The notes below the pieces were generated by a model. The model did not search any database and was not told the DNA's origin. It saw nothing but the letters and a program-made list of their open reading frames with translations. The translations under genes and the position numbers were made by a program. Source: Struthidea cinerea (Eukaryota > Chordata > Aves > Passeriformes > Corcoracidae). Taken from it: 64,000 nucleotides of DNA. Position 1 is the stretch's first letter. Each line of letters opens with the position of its first letter. The stretch spans positions 1,369,663-1,433,662 of the forward strand of contig VZTI01001820.1 in NCBI GenBank assembly GCA_013397865.1, read 5' to 3'. Below are positions 1 through 11,000 of this stretch, in pieces.

Positions 1-272
1 CCCAGATATAAACCTGGACTCTCCCATGTTCTTTGTCTTTGTCCCTGGACCCCTTCACATGTGTGGCTGTAATGAACCTCCTTCCGTGGAGCCCCATACG
101 AAGACTCTTCCCGTCTCTTTGTCGTCAACCCATTTTCTGGAGCTGTCCATGAGTGTGTGCGTGTACGCTTGTGTGAGTGCGTGGTGGTCCTGCCAAGTGG
201 CTTCGCCTTGGAGACGCTCTCAGAAGGTCACAGCACCTCACCATCCAGCACCGCCAAGACGCCGTGACAGTG
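1..272. other. Unclassified edge sequence, possibly the tail of an LTR
   Basis: This piece lies upstream of the first CR1 fragment and is cut by the window edge. A TATA-like run (atataaa) lies near 6-12 and a degenerate polyadenylation-like site (gtaatgaacc) near 69-78, a spacing seen in retroviral LTRs. No LTR terminus, primer-binding site or gag/pol frame is visible. The 104-codon open frame starting at 26 matches nothing I recognise. It could equally be unique flanking DNA. Confidence 0.15.
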
Positions 273-603
273 GTTCTGTACTTGGCAGTGGTGAGGCCAT
301 GTGTCGAGTACGGGGCTTGGTTTTTGGGCCCTTGTTTTAAGAGACATTGAGGTGCTGGAGCATGTCCAGAGAAAGGCAGCGAAGCTGGTGAAGCATCTGA
401 AGCACAAGTCTGATAAGGAGCAACTGAGGGAGCTGGGGGTATTTAGTCTGGAGAAAACAAGGAACAGGGAAGACCTAGTTGCTCTTTAGAGCTACCTAAA
501 AGGAGGTTGGAGTGACGTGGAGGCCAGTCTCACAAGTAACAAGTGATGGGACAAAAGGAAATGGCTTCAAAGTTGTGACAGGGAAGGTTTAGTTTGGATA
601 TGA
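273..603 (+). mobile_element. CR1 LINE, 3' part of ORF2 (fragment 1)
   Basis: The plus-strand translation carries the C-terminal portion of the CR1 reverse-transcriptase ORF. It runs from a degenerate 'VRPCVEYGAWFLGP' through 'DIEVLEHVQRKAAKLVK' and 'LRELGVFSLEKT' to 'REDLVAL', then stops at 487-489. Homology continues past the stop in other frames (SYLKGGW, then a degraded 'REGLVWI' near 600), so the copy is frameshifted. The element normally encodes an endonuclease plus reverse transcriptase used for retrotransposition; this copy is dead. It has no 5' half and lacks the usual 3' terminal octamer repeats. It lies about 40 bp from a second same-orientation CR1 piece whose matching segment is internally deleted. 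The two could be separate insertions or one rearranged copy, but both retain the stretch around the 'FRLDI' motif, which favours two copies. Confidence 0.85.
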
Positions 604-639
604 AGCCAATAATCTTGAGTATCCTCACAGCCTCACACA

Positions 640-1760
640 GCGTGTACAGGTAATCAGGCCCAGCCAGCATGAGTTAGTTAAAGGCAGGTCCTGATTGACG
701 GACCTGGTCTTCTATGACAGGGTGACCCACTTTGTGGGTGAGGGAAAGGCTGTGGATGTGTCTACCTGGACTTCAGTAAAGCCTTTGACACTGTTCCCCA
801 CAGCATTCTGGGGAAATTACTGCTCATGACTTGGACAGGTGTGCTCTTCACTGTGTAAAAAAACTGTCCAGATGGCCAGGCCTAGAGAGAGTTGGTGAAT
901 GGAGCTACATCCAGCTGGTCGCTGGTCACCAGTGGTGTTTCTCAGGGCTCAGTGTTGGGGTCAGGCCCCACAGCATTCTGGGGAAATTACTGCTCATGAC
1001 TTGGACAGGTGTGCTCTTCACTGTGTAAAAAAACTGTCCAGATGGCCAGGCCTAGAGAGAGTTGGTGAATGGAGCTACATCCAGCTGGTCGCTGGTCACC
1101 AGTGGTGTTTCTCAGGGCTCAGTGTTGGGGTCAGGCACATTTAATACCTTTATTGATGATCTGAGTGAGGAGACCAAGAGCACACGCAGTTTGCAGACAC
1201 AAGAAGTTGAGCAGAAGTGTTGATCTACGGGAGGGCAGGAAGGCTCTGCAAGGGATGTGGATAGGCTGGATCCATGGGCTGAGGCCAGTGGTACGAGGTT
1301 CAACGAGGCCAAGTGCCAGACCCTGCCCTTGGGTCGTAACAACCCCTGCAGCACTAAAGGCTGGAGGAAGAGCAGCTGGAAAACTGCCTGGTGGAAAAGG
1401 ACCTGGGGGTGTTAGTGGACAGCAGCTGAACATGAGCTAGTGAGTGCCCAGGTGGCCATCAATCTCTTTTGCCAAGTAACAAGAACTAGGATGAGAGGAA
1501 ATGGCCCCGAATTGTACCAGGGTGGGTTTAGATTGGATATTGATAAGAATTTCTACTCCAACAGGGTTGTTAAGCACTGGAACAGGCTGCCAGGGGCAGT
1601 GATGGAGTCACCATCCCTGGAGGTATATAAAGATGTGTAAAAATGTTTTTAAAAGACATTGTCCTTAGGGACATGGTTTAGTGCTGGACTTGGCACTAGT
1701 TAACTGTGTTAACAGTTGGACTTGATGATCTTCAAGTCTTTTCCAAGCTAAATGATGTAA
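640..1760 (+). mobile_element. CR1 LINE, reverse transcriptase to 3' end (fragment 2)
   Basis: In order on the plus strand: the 'DLVFYDRVT' block (about 701-729), the RT core 'YLDFSKAFDTVPHSIL' (about 762-812, one-base frameshift just upstream), the 'SGVPQGSVLG' region in altered frames (about 930-960), the palm region, 'SVDLREGRKALQ' (about 1216-1252), 'LGVLVDS..LNMS' (about 1407-1437), 'FRLDI.KNFYSNRVVKHWNRLP' (about 1530-1595), and a CR1-type 3' UTR ending in 'ggacttgatgatcttcaagt' and 'aaatgatg' near 1757. The catalytic F-A-D-D box is broken: at 1190-1198 the DNA reads tttgcagac followed by aca, so one aspartate codon is missing. About 300 bp is deleted near 1460-1470, between the 'CAQVA' and 'SQVT' segments. 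A 170-bp tandem duplication disrupts the core. The copy is inactive. Orientation and subfamily style are avian. Confidence 0.9.
796..1135 (+). repeat. Perfect 170-bp tandem duplication inside CR1
   Basis: Bases 796-965 and 966-1135 are identical at every position by direct reading. Unit 1 follows 'ctgtt' in the order expected for CR1, and unit 2 is followed by 'cacattta', also the expected continuation, so this is a simple head-to-tail duplication. It covers the RT 'VPHSIL' to 'GSVLG' region. Because 170 is not a multiple of three, it shifts the frame. The surrounding CR1 copy carries many substitutions and indels, yet the two units show none between them, so the duplication is young or is an assembly artefact. 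Confidence 0.97.
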
Positions 1761-4700
1761 GGAAGAAGAGGACTTCTGTCTGCACCACTTCAAAGGTTAT
1801 TGGATGTTGAGGCCATGTCCTTTTCCAGTTTCATCCTGTGATGAAGGATTGTTTCCATCTTCACGAGCTCCTCTTGCATGGGCTCTGCCAGGATGCCCCA
1901 TCTCCCGTGAGCCTGCACTCAGCACAGCTTTCTGCCATGGCCCTTTGCTGGAAGAAAGGGTGACAGGGATCCCCTAGCCACAGCTGGAACAAAGAATCTG
2001 TGGAAAAGCATTGACACTGCTTCTGGCCAGTGGGAGTAAGGGAAAGGAGGAAATGATGTTAAGCTAAGCATTTAATTCTGATGTTTTTGCTATCATGTAC
2101 TTAGCATCATGATGCAGCTGTGCTAATAAGACCAAAGGCACCAAAAGTGGCAAAAGAAATCAGTGTGGGAGAAGATAAAAGGAATATGGAATGTCTTCCA
2201 AATATTCACATTTCTTTACATGTACCTGAGGCTGAGATGTGAATTGTGTAGGTATAGACTGTATGCTAACAATAAGAAATATATTTAAAATGTATGTGTA
2301 GTTTTCTGAAAACCTGTTTCTGCAGCTCACTGCAAAGTGACAGCTAAGGAAGCAGATATCCTGAGTATCTGACACTTTTTCCATTGTAGCCAAACAATAA
2401 AAAGAAGTTAAAAGTTTAGGCTCTTTTTGAACTCAAATTTCCTGACAATAAATGTGAATTAGAATTAGTGATTCTGAACATAAGCACAGTTTTGTGAATA
2501 CAGTAACTGCATCTTAGCAAATGAAATTTGTGGTGATAAAACAGGCAGACTGGCTCAAAATCATTTCAGAACATTTATGATGTGATACTTCCCTTCAGTC
2601 ATGTGTTCCACTTGGAAGTTCTGTATCTGAAATAACTGTTCCAGTGCTTCAGAATACTTAATTTAAAAGTCATTGACAATTTCAACAGGAACTGAAGTTT
2701 AAAAATAAACATACTTATTCTTCACCTTTATGTACCTACTAAAGCTGAAGAGGTTTGCAGTTACAGAACTTAAAAAATACAGTGAATTCAAAGGTGAGTC
2801 TTCCAAATTGTGTTAAATAATTATAATGCCTTTTGAATTTATACAAGTCCTAACTGTTGCTTATGCAAAAGTATTACTATATCCACTGTATGTACTGCCA
2901 TTGTGAACCACACATAATGAGCATACAATGGTTCTTGATATATTATATGCCACTTGGAGAGACACAAAATATTCTTTCTTATGTGCACATGTATTTGTGC
3001 TTTTACCAACTATTAGTTTTCATTTTTAAAAAAATGCTACGGTGGGTTTATCTGTTGCTGGTGAAAAAGAAAAGAGATCTGATGACAACATAAACTTCAT
3101 GTATATATTCACAGAAAAGATCAGTCATTTCTAATAGTGTATTCGTTTTCCTCAAGCCTTACTTCATGATATACTGTAGAAACTTTGTAGCAGTGATAAT
3201 TAATGTCAATCTGGAATATCATGTTTTAAAACAACACTGGGAAAAATTATTCATTGTGACTAGTTGAAGAAAATATTTTCTGTGGTGCAGCACCTCAACA
3301 TCTGAGCTTATGATATTCAGTAGTACTGCTTCTGGAATATTTTTCAGAAAAGTGTGTCAGTGATCTCAATTTTATTATACAGCCTTTTGTGAAGGAGTTT
3401 TTCTTAAAAGCAAAGTAATAGAATGAGTTTCTGCTTAGAATTGAAAGTAAACAGACCTTAGTCACCAATAAACAATATCATAAGAAAAAGTGAAAGCTGT
3501 GATATCTGATGAATATAATACTTTCTCCTTTTGCAACCTAGAGAGGACAAAGAGCTACTGTTTTAAAGATTATATTGGTAATAATTTAGAAGAGTGGTAG
3601 TATATTATCAGATAGCAGAAACTGAAGAGTATACCTAGATGATTAAGAATTTTATGATGTACAGTATTAATGTGCACTACTTAGTAGTTTAGGGTAATAA
3701 ATCCTTAGTTGCAATGCTCACATTATGTTTTTTGTATTTAGCAATGTGGTGTATTTTCAGAATTAAATCAATAGAGGTGTTTGCACAGCAGTGTTTTTGC
3801 CATATATCAGTGCAAGTGGAAATGCCAAAACGTGAACATAAAGGGGTGAACCACTGTGTTCTGTGGTGCTGTGAACTGGAGCCTTTATGGGGAGAGCAGC
3901 AGCAACAGACAACTGTAATACTTCCCACCCTCCTGTAATCAGTGAAGTTTTAGAAAAAATAATCGTTACCCTGCTGTTCTCTCTTGGATTTTAGTCTACA
4001 CAGAGGAATTCTACATCACCTTTAAAGAAAATCTACTCACATGCTGTAAGGTATTACTGCATAGTACTAGTTTGCTTTAGACCAGGCAGAGAATCATTTA
4101 GGTTAGTGTTGGTTTCGGTAGTTAAGCTTGCAGTACTTCAGAACACTGTTATTTAAAGATGATGAAGCTACTTAAATCCGCTGCACTAGAGCACAGACTC
4201 AAAGAAGTTGGGGAACTTGGACAATACCAAACATAAGTTTTGAAAAACCTCTTAGTACCAGACTTCTCCTGCTTCCTGAAGATTAGGCCTCCTGCTGACT
4301 ATTTGTACTTTTTAAATGTATAAGAGATTTAAGCTTTAATGTCTGCACCTCAGTTCACCTACCTTTGAAACAGCAGTGGTAATTCTGACTTAAATATTGT
4401 GATGATACATTAATAAATATGAGCAAAACTCTTTGAAGTTGAAAAATATAATGAGATTTAAGTACATTCCTTTTTGTCGTGATTAACCTGTCAGATGTTT
4501 AAGTGCTGAAACACTGCTTTTGGGGGAAAAAAAAAGGAGAAATGCCAATTAAGATAATAAAGAAGCCATGATCCAGATCAAATAAGCAGAACAAGGAACT
4601 AAAATAAATACAGGGGAAAAATCCAAGGGACAGAGCAGATCTAAAAAGATACAGCTCAGAAAAAATGAGAAGAAAAAAGTCTGAGACAAATGTTGTTGGA

Positions 4701-7700
4701 AATTGGAAGGGCGGTTAAGATGCTAGTGAGAAACATCTTTGCATAAGATTCAAAGTGAATACGCACTAAGCCAAAGTGTCGGAGAAGTCTGGGCAGCAGT
4801 TCAACTCCCACGGTCTCCAACAGATCAATGGTGCCCTCTAAGTTCTTGTTTCTTCTCCTCTGACTCTAAGAGGAGCCTACAGCACTGCCTCAAATATATG
4901 AGCTCAAGTGCCTCCAGTGTTAGGGGATGGCCAAATGGTGATTTTCAGATAATGATTTTTATCTTATCTTGAAACAGACTAGACAAGAAGACTGAGACTG
5001 GGCAGAATCCCATTAGTGAGGTAAAAAAACTTCAGTGTCCTGAAATGGGACAGGATAGACTTGCAGGAGTAGGTGGAAAGAGGAAGGACAAATTCATGGA
5101 CAGCAAGCAGAATAATCTTGCACACAAGAACACACCCTATTCCAAATCCTGGAATGGATCAGAGATGCTTAATTTTAATATTTCCCCTTACAATAATATA
5201 TATCTGCAGGTTAAAGGTCAAAAGCATGTATCTTCCTTTGCACAGAAGAGGAGAATCCACCTCCGCTGGTGGTCAGCCCAGTAGTCATAACAACAGCATG
5301 CTGTATGGTTGATTGCCCACCTGGCCAGAAAAGGAACGTAAATACACAGTAATTGCTCGTTTAGTGAACCTCTTGTTCTGTTTTTTAAAAAAATGTTGGA
5401 CACACATAACTAAGAACTGTATCATCATCAAGAGCATGAAAGCCAAAATCAGGCTGGTTGGCATTTCCTAAATTCTCAGTATGTGATTTCTCAACCTCTT
5501 AAAATTCTTTCAGCGTAGCTTTTGTGTTGTGAAGGCCAGAATTTATGTCCTTTATTATTGCTTTATAGAAGAGAGTAGGAACATATTTTAAGTATTTGTT
5601 ATCCTTCTTTTGAGGTGACACTTTCAACAGCTTCTAAGAAATCTTAAAGTAAGAAAAAACTGTCTTTGAACTGATTTTGTACTAGCTTAGGTTGACTGAT
5701 TTTTCAAAGACAGCAATAGATTTCAGCAACGTCAAAGGCTTGACTGGTGATGCCAAATAAAAATTATTTTTGAAAACCCACAAGCTGCTTGTTCTGAAGT
5801 TTTCATTTTGTGCCCAACAAGTTGATCTCTGTCCTTCAAGGTATTAAAATACTGTGACAAGCCAAGAACACATAGTTCTTGTCTCTTTTTTGTTTTACTT
5901 AATGAGAAGCCAAGGAAACACACATGACTGAGAGGAAACCTGCAGGCTTGCAAGCAGGAAGAAGCAAACTCCCTTCTTTCAGTATCACGAAATGTTTTTT
6001 ACTACTACTGTGGACTAAAAAGCCTCTACAAAGAACTATAACATTGTGAAGGTTTAAAAAAAGTACAAAACTTTTGAAAATGGAAATATAAGAGAAATCT
6101 GTAAAAAATATTTTTGTTTTTAATGGGATGATAGAAAAAAAATGAAATTATACTTAAAAATGTGGGGGAAATAAGCTTTTGCAAACAGAATAAAGAAGGT
6201 GAACGGAAACTGAAAATAAACACAACATTAAATGGGAATGACAGAAATTAGCGATTCAGAAGTAGTGAAGATACTGTTTCATATTTGTTTAGAAAGGAAT
6301 TTCCATAAAGGTTGGATGACTTAGAAGCAACAAAAGATTTATAAATATAGCTGTTCCTAAAAAGCAGTCAAGGAAACATTTGAAAAATGTGCAGAGTTGT
6401 AAGTCCGTCAGCCAGCCCAGCTGCTATGCATCCTAGGGGATAAAAGGTATTTGCTGTGAAACTTCCTGTAGCGCTGTCAATGAAGCTTGAAAAGAGGGAC
6501 AAATACTGGAAGACTGAAAAAAAAAATCAAATATGACCTTTTTTTTCAATGAAAGCATAGAATGCCCTTTGTAACTGCAATCCATACTTGACCACTATGT
6601 ATCTTATTCTAGAAATGCTGTATAGCAAGAAAATGCTTTTTTTCAGAGACAAGGATTAAATTGCTTTTGCTTAGAATTTTGAGTTAGTTCATGAAGGTGT
6701 TATGCTGACAATGAAGAGATGCTTTGTAAAAATAAACTTTTGAATGAAGACTGCAGTTCACAGAGAGACCTTCCAAGGCAGTGACTAGAGCAGGAACCCT
6801 GCACAGACAGCCGTGCTTTTAACACCTGATGATCTGTGGCACGGATACACTATTGGCTTTCTAGATGGTTAATCACATGTTCTCATAAAAATCTTTATTT
6901 GTGTGTGTGTTTTGCAATATGTCTCTTCTGTAATACAAGGAAATTCCCCTCTGTTTCAGTTTTGTAATGCAGAAGACTTGCACACTGGGACTTTACTTCT
7001 TGCAGATGGTTGTCCCAGGGTACAGTTTGCACAGGACTTTCTGGGAGTGCAAAGGTGGCACACATGCAGCCATGTCTAGAAGAGCTGCAGTATTGAGGGT
7101 GAGCAAATTGCTCTTGAATCACAAGACAGACCATTGGTTTTAATGAAAATTGCAATCTGGATTTGTTTTAAACCATCCTATAGGTGTCTGCAGAATGTCT
7201 GGGAATGGGATGTGTGGGAGATTGGACTACAAACAGTTTTTGTCATTTTAATCTCAATAAATTTTAAATAGTCCTTCAGTACCTCTTGAGGCAGTTCTTG
7301 CTATTTTCTTTCTTTCATTTCAAAGAATTAATTTGAATACTTTATCTGTATGCCACTCAGTGAGCAAGAAAACTATGTTCTCCTTTTCCAGTTAGTCACT
7401 GAGGCAAGTAAGCCTTAATGTTTTTGCAGGGTTTCTCAGAGAATCCCAGCCAGTCTGTTCTGCCCAGACTGACAAATAGGACAGAGGCTCCTGTTAGAGG
7501 CAAACCATATAGGAAAAGGATCCTGGTGTGAAAAAGCTGAGTGTCACTGAGCTACTGGCAGTCTTCTCTGGAAAGTTTTTTTTCTTGTCTGCTCTTTATA
7601 ATATATATTTAAAGTTGTATTTGTTGTTGTTTTCTTTTACCATTACTGGCAGTCTATAATTTCTACATCCCTTGTCTTCAGTGTACTTCACTCCACAAGA

Positions 7701-8059
7701 GAGTTATAAATACATCTAAATTTATTTGGTCAACTTCTGTGTTTATACAGTTCCCACTGAAGTGAGGTCACTGAACTAGAGAACTGACTCTCCAACTGGT
7801 TCTCAAACCCCTGTAGCATCTCACTGTCATTCTTGGCACGTGAAGCGTGACCTCTTGTTCCACAGTGGCCAGGCATATTACCAAGAGGTTTTATCATAGT
7901 CACTTACTCCACATTTAATTAGTAATATTTTTTTTCACAGCAGTGCATCTACATGGCAGTTTTATTTTTCGTCTCCATTAATAACTCTATGGTGTACAGA
8001 TAAAAGTGAGAAATCAAGGGTCCCTGTAAATGCTTACGTTTCTGGAAAACTGTAACATG
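1761..8059. other. AT-rich non-coding stretch, no recognised gene
   Basis: I see no gene, RNA gene or confidently classifiable repeat here. Open frames are under about 90 codons, occur on both strands and carry no recognisable motif. The stretch at about 4530-4720 is purine-rich (long A/G runs). A short (GT) run sits at 6898-6912. Bases 6395-6490 are a little richer in CpG and structure than their surroundings, but I cannot assign them. Confidence 0.6.
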
Positions 8060-8072
8060 AAAAAAAAAAAAA
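8060..8072 (+). repeat. Poly-A tract (A13)
   Basis: Thirteen consecutive A residues. No retrotransposed body is recognisable just upstream, so it is listed only as a homopolymer. Similar A12 tracts occur at 10357-10368, 11059-11070, 21900-21911 and 46884-46895, and T11 tracts at 25565-25575 and 54033-54043. Confidence 0.95.
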
Positions 8073-11000
8073 CCAACTGAAAATTATAGTCAGATTTTAT
8101 GTACTCCTATTCCCCAACTGAATTAAAAAAAATCATGGGAACCGGCTTCAGCCACTATGAAGTATCATGTGCTGAAACCTCATCACATCGACACATCACC
8201 AGCTAAGTACAGAGTAAACTTCTGGATGCAATCAAGTGACCCATGGCCTTGGCAAAGGTCTAACTTGAAGTCTCATGGGGAAATAATTTCTGGCTGTTAA
8301 TTTAAGACAAAGCCAAAGGAATTGAGCCCTTCAAGTCCTACAGCTAAAACTCAGAAATCCCATTTTGATTTGAGTAGAGAGCTTCTCAGTTGCTAGCAGG
8401 TATGTGTGTAAGAGTTAGTGAGGCACAGATTTCCTGCTATTTTGCCCTTAATGTGGAAAAATCAATCACCCTCTTTAAACGGCAGACTTCAGATAAAACA
8501 CGCAGTGCTCAGTCCTTATGAAAAGGCTCTCTTTTTCCAAGACTTTGATAAGAAGAGGAAGTTAAACAGAATTTTAACCTTTTTTGTGACTACTTTTGAA
8601 GTGACTGAGGACCTGATTTTCATTTGCATCAAGGCTTCTGCATTAAGCTTAAAGAACCTTAAATGGGCATAAGCTGTAATTAGGACCAAGTCCCCTGTCT
8701 CTCCTAGCTTAAGGTATGTAACGACTCTGGATCTTTAATGTCTATAGATGCAGCTTCAGGGTACAACCTCTGATGTCCAGAGATTCAGCTCTAGGGAATA
8801 GTGACAGCCTGGCAACAGCCCAGAAATATGATTAAATGAAAGTCTGTCCTCTGAAACCCCCAGAAAATCAGTATGTTTAAAAGCATTAAAAATTCTTTAT
8901 TCAGGATTCATATCACACATAATATGAAACTAACTATTATAGTTTTCAGTCAGTGGTGAAGAAGCCTCATAATTTTTATAGTTTATTATCTGGATATTTT
9001 ACATGGTTGATATATTCACTGTTATTTATTTTTCATATGTATTATTTGTACATAGGTATATTAAAAATGTGTTAGTGAATAAGGTCCACAAAGAAAAATC
9101 TGTAACTGCTTTAATTAGTAAATCCAGTTTACATGTTTTCCTTATGAATACAGTGAGTGCATAACTTCAGAAGGTGCATGTGGGAAAGTGATCTAGTGCT
9201 CTTATAGTGCCTTGTGATCCTCAAATAGAAAAATTCTGCAAAGGCAAAACCTGACTTTAGCTTTAAAACCATAAACAGTATGTTCTTAAAAGGGTAGAAT
9301 AAGGCATGAAAATAAGTTGTTCCAATAGTCTTAAAATTCCTGCACCTTGATTCCCTATATTTTTGTCCACCTCCATTGCATTCAGGACCATCCTGGTGTT
9401 CCCAGTCCTGCAAGGGACACCAGTACTATGGCTAGCAATGCTTTGAGCTTGCTAGGCCATCAGCCAGCTGCTGCCACCTAAAATATGGCACAATTTGTGT
9501 CCAACTAATCCCCCAAATGACACAATTTTATCTTGCTGTTCTCCCTACCTGCTTATTGCTGCAAAACCAGTAAGAGTGTCATTTTCTTTGAGATTCCTCT
9601 TTCAGATGCAGACAAAGATTCTCAGTGGATTCCTCTGTTACTACCAGGGCACTGGCAGGCAGGAAAAGACAAAACAAACCACACCACCAGATGAAAAGCA
9701 GTGTTGAAAATGCCTCATTTCCTTAGGCAGCCAGGTTAAGAAAAGAAGCTTGCAAGGCCTGTGGCCATCCGGCTCTTGGCCATGAGCAGTCCAGCAGCGA
9801 GAGGAAGGAAAAGACCAATGATATTGAGCTATGATTCTTCAGTGCAAATCCTGTGCCAAGACATCTGTGTCCTGAACAGTAAGAAATGGAACCATTTTGG
9901 TAATTTGTCTCCTGGGTTAAGGGTAAAATATGTCACAAGAAGGATGCAGGATATCCTAGTGAGTTCTTACCAGTTATAGTCCACATAGCAATGCTAACAC
10001 AAGTGAAGGTAGATTTAGTATATACTCATTGTATTACTTAGCAGATGTAAGAGAGAAGAAAGGAGATGCCTGATGTCAGGAACCTCGTGCTGTCTGGTAC
10101 AGAGGACAGCAAAGGAGTCTCCCACAGCTGCTTCCCACCACGCTGGGTTCCAGATCAGCAAGACGTGTCCATATAAAAAGGGAGGAGGGCACTTTGGTTT
10201 GGCACAAGAAATCTAGCTAGAATTTTCCAGCTTGTGAAATAAAACTAAAGAAAAGTATTAGTCCAATAATGGCAAGTATAAAACATTAAAAATAATATCT
10301 ATACTTTATTGTTATATGTAATAAAAAATGTCATCTTGATATACGAAATAAAGGTTAAAAAAAAAAAAGGTATTCCTAGGGCCACAAATTGTGGAAGGTG
10401 GGAGAGTATTCCAAAGAAGTACTGAAATTTCTTGTAGAACTCTTCCCTGCATATCTGTTAGGAGGTAGGATATTGGAATAGATAAATCTTTGGTCAGGAA
10501 AGCCTTTTATCAGTCTATTTGTTCATACTTCAGTTGCTGACGTTTAAAGTTGGATGTTTCATACCTCAGTCAAAGGAATTATTCGGTAAAGCTCCCTGTG
10601 ATGGCAATGATAACGTGTATCCTGCTGTTTATTTTCTTCATGAAAAGCAACAACTTTATTTTAATTCATGAGCATGCGTTTTGCATAATTTAAGTTACAT
10701 GAAACAGGGAGTTAGAGCACCGTATCTGGAGATGAAGTGTAATGGGTTTGTAGTTACATATCTGAAAGACAGGCTGAGTGTGAGGGAGTTGTAGTTTGAT
10801 TTACTCTTGGAAGGAGAAAGTATGTGTTTTTCTATCACCAGGTTTTTCCAAATGTCACACAGAATGTTTTTTTAAAGCATGACTATTTAGTTGATATTGA
10901 CACTGAGTACTTAAGCCTTTTAGACATGATTGTAGTCCTATATAGGTGAAATTGGTGGATCTGAGAAAAAAACAAAGGTTCTGATGTGTATGTATGTCTG

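Noticed and set aside
899..1144. Open frames of 65 and 81 codons repeating the same peptide
   Set aside because: They are translations of the CR1 tandem duplication in shifted frames, not a repeat protein.
4090..4125. 'gagaatcatttaggttagtg' resembling an antisense CR1 3' terminus
   Set aside because: The match is only about 17 bp, with no CR1 sequence following it. Too short to claim.
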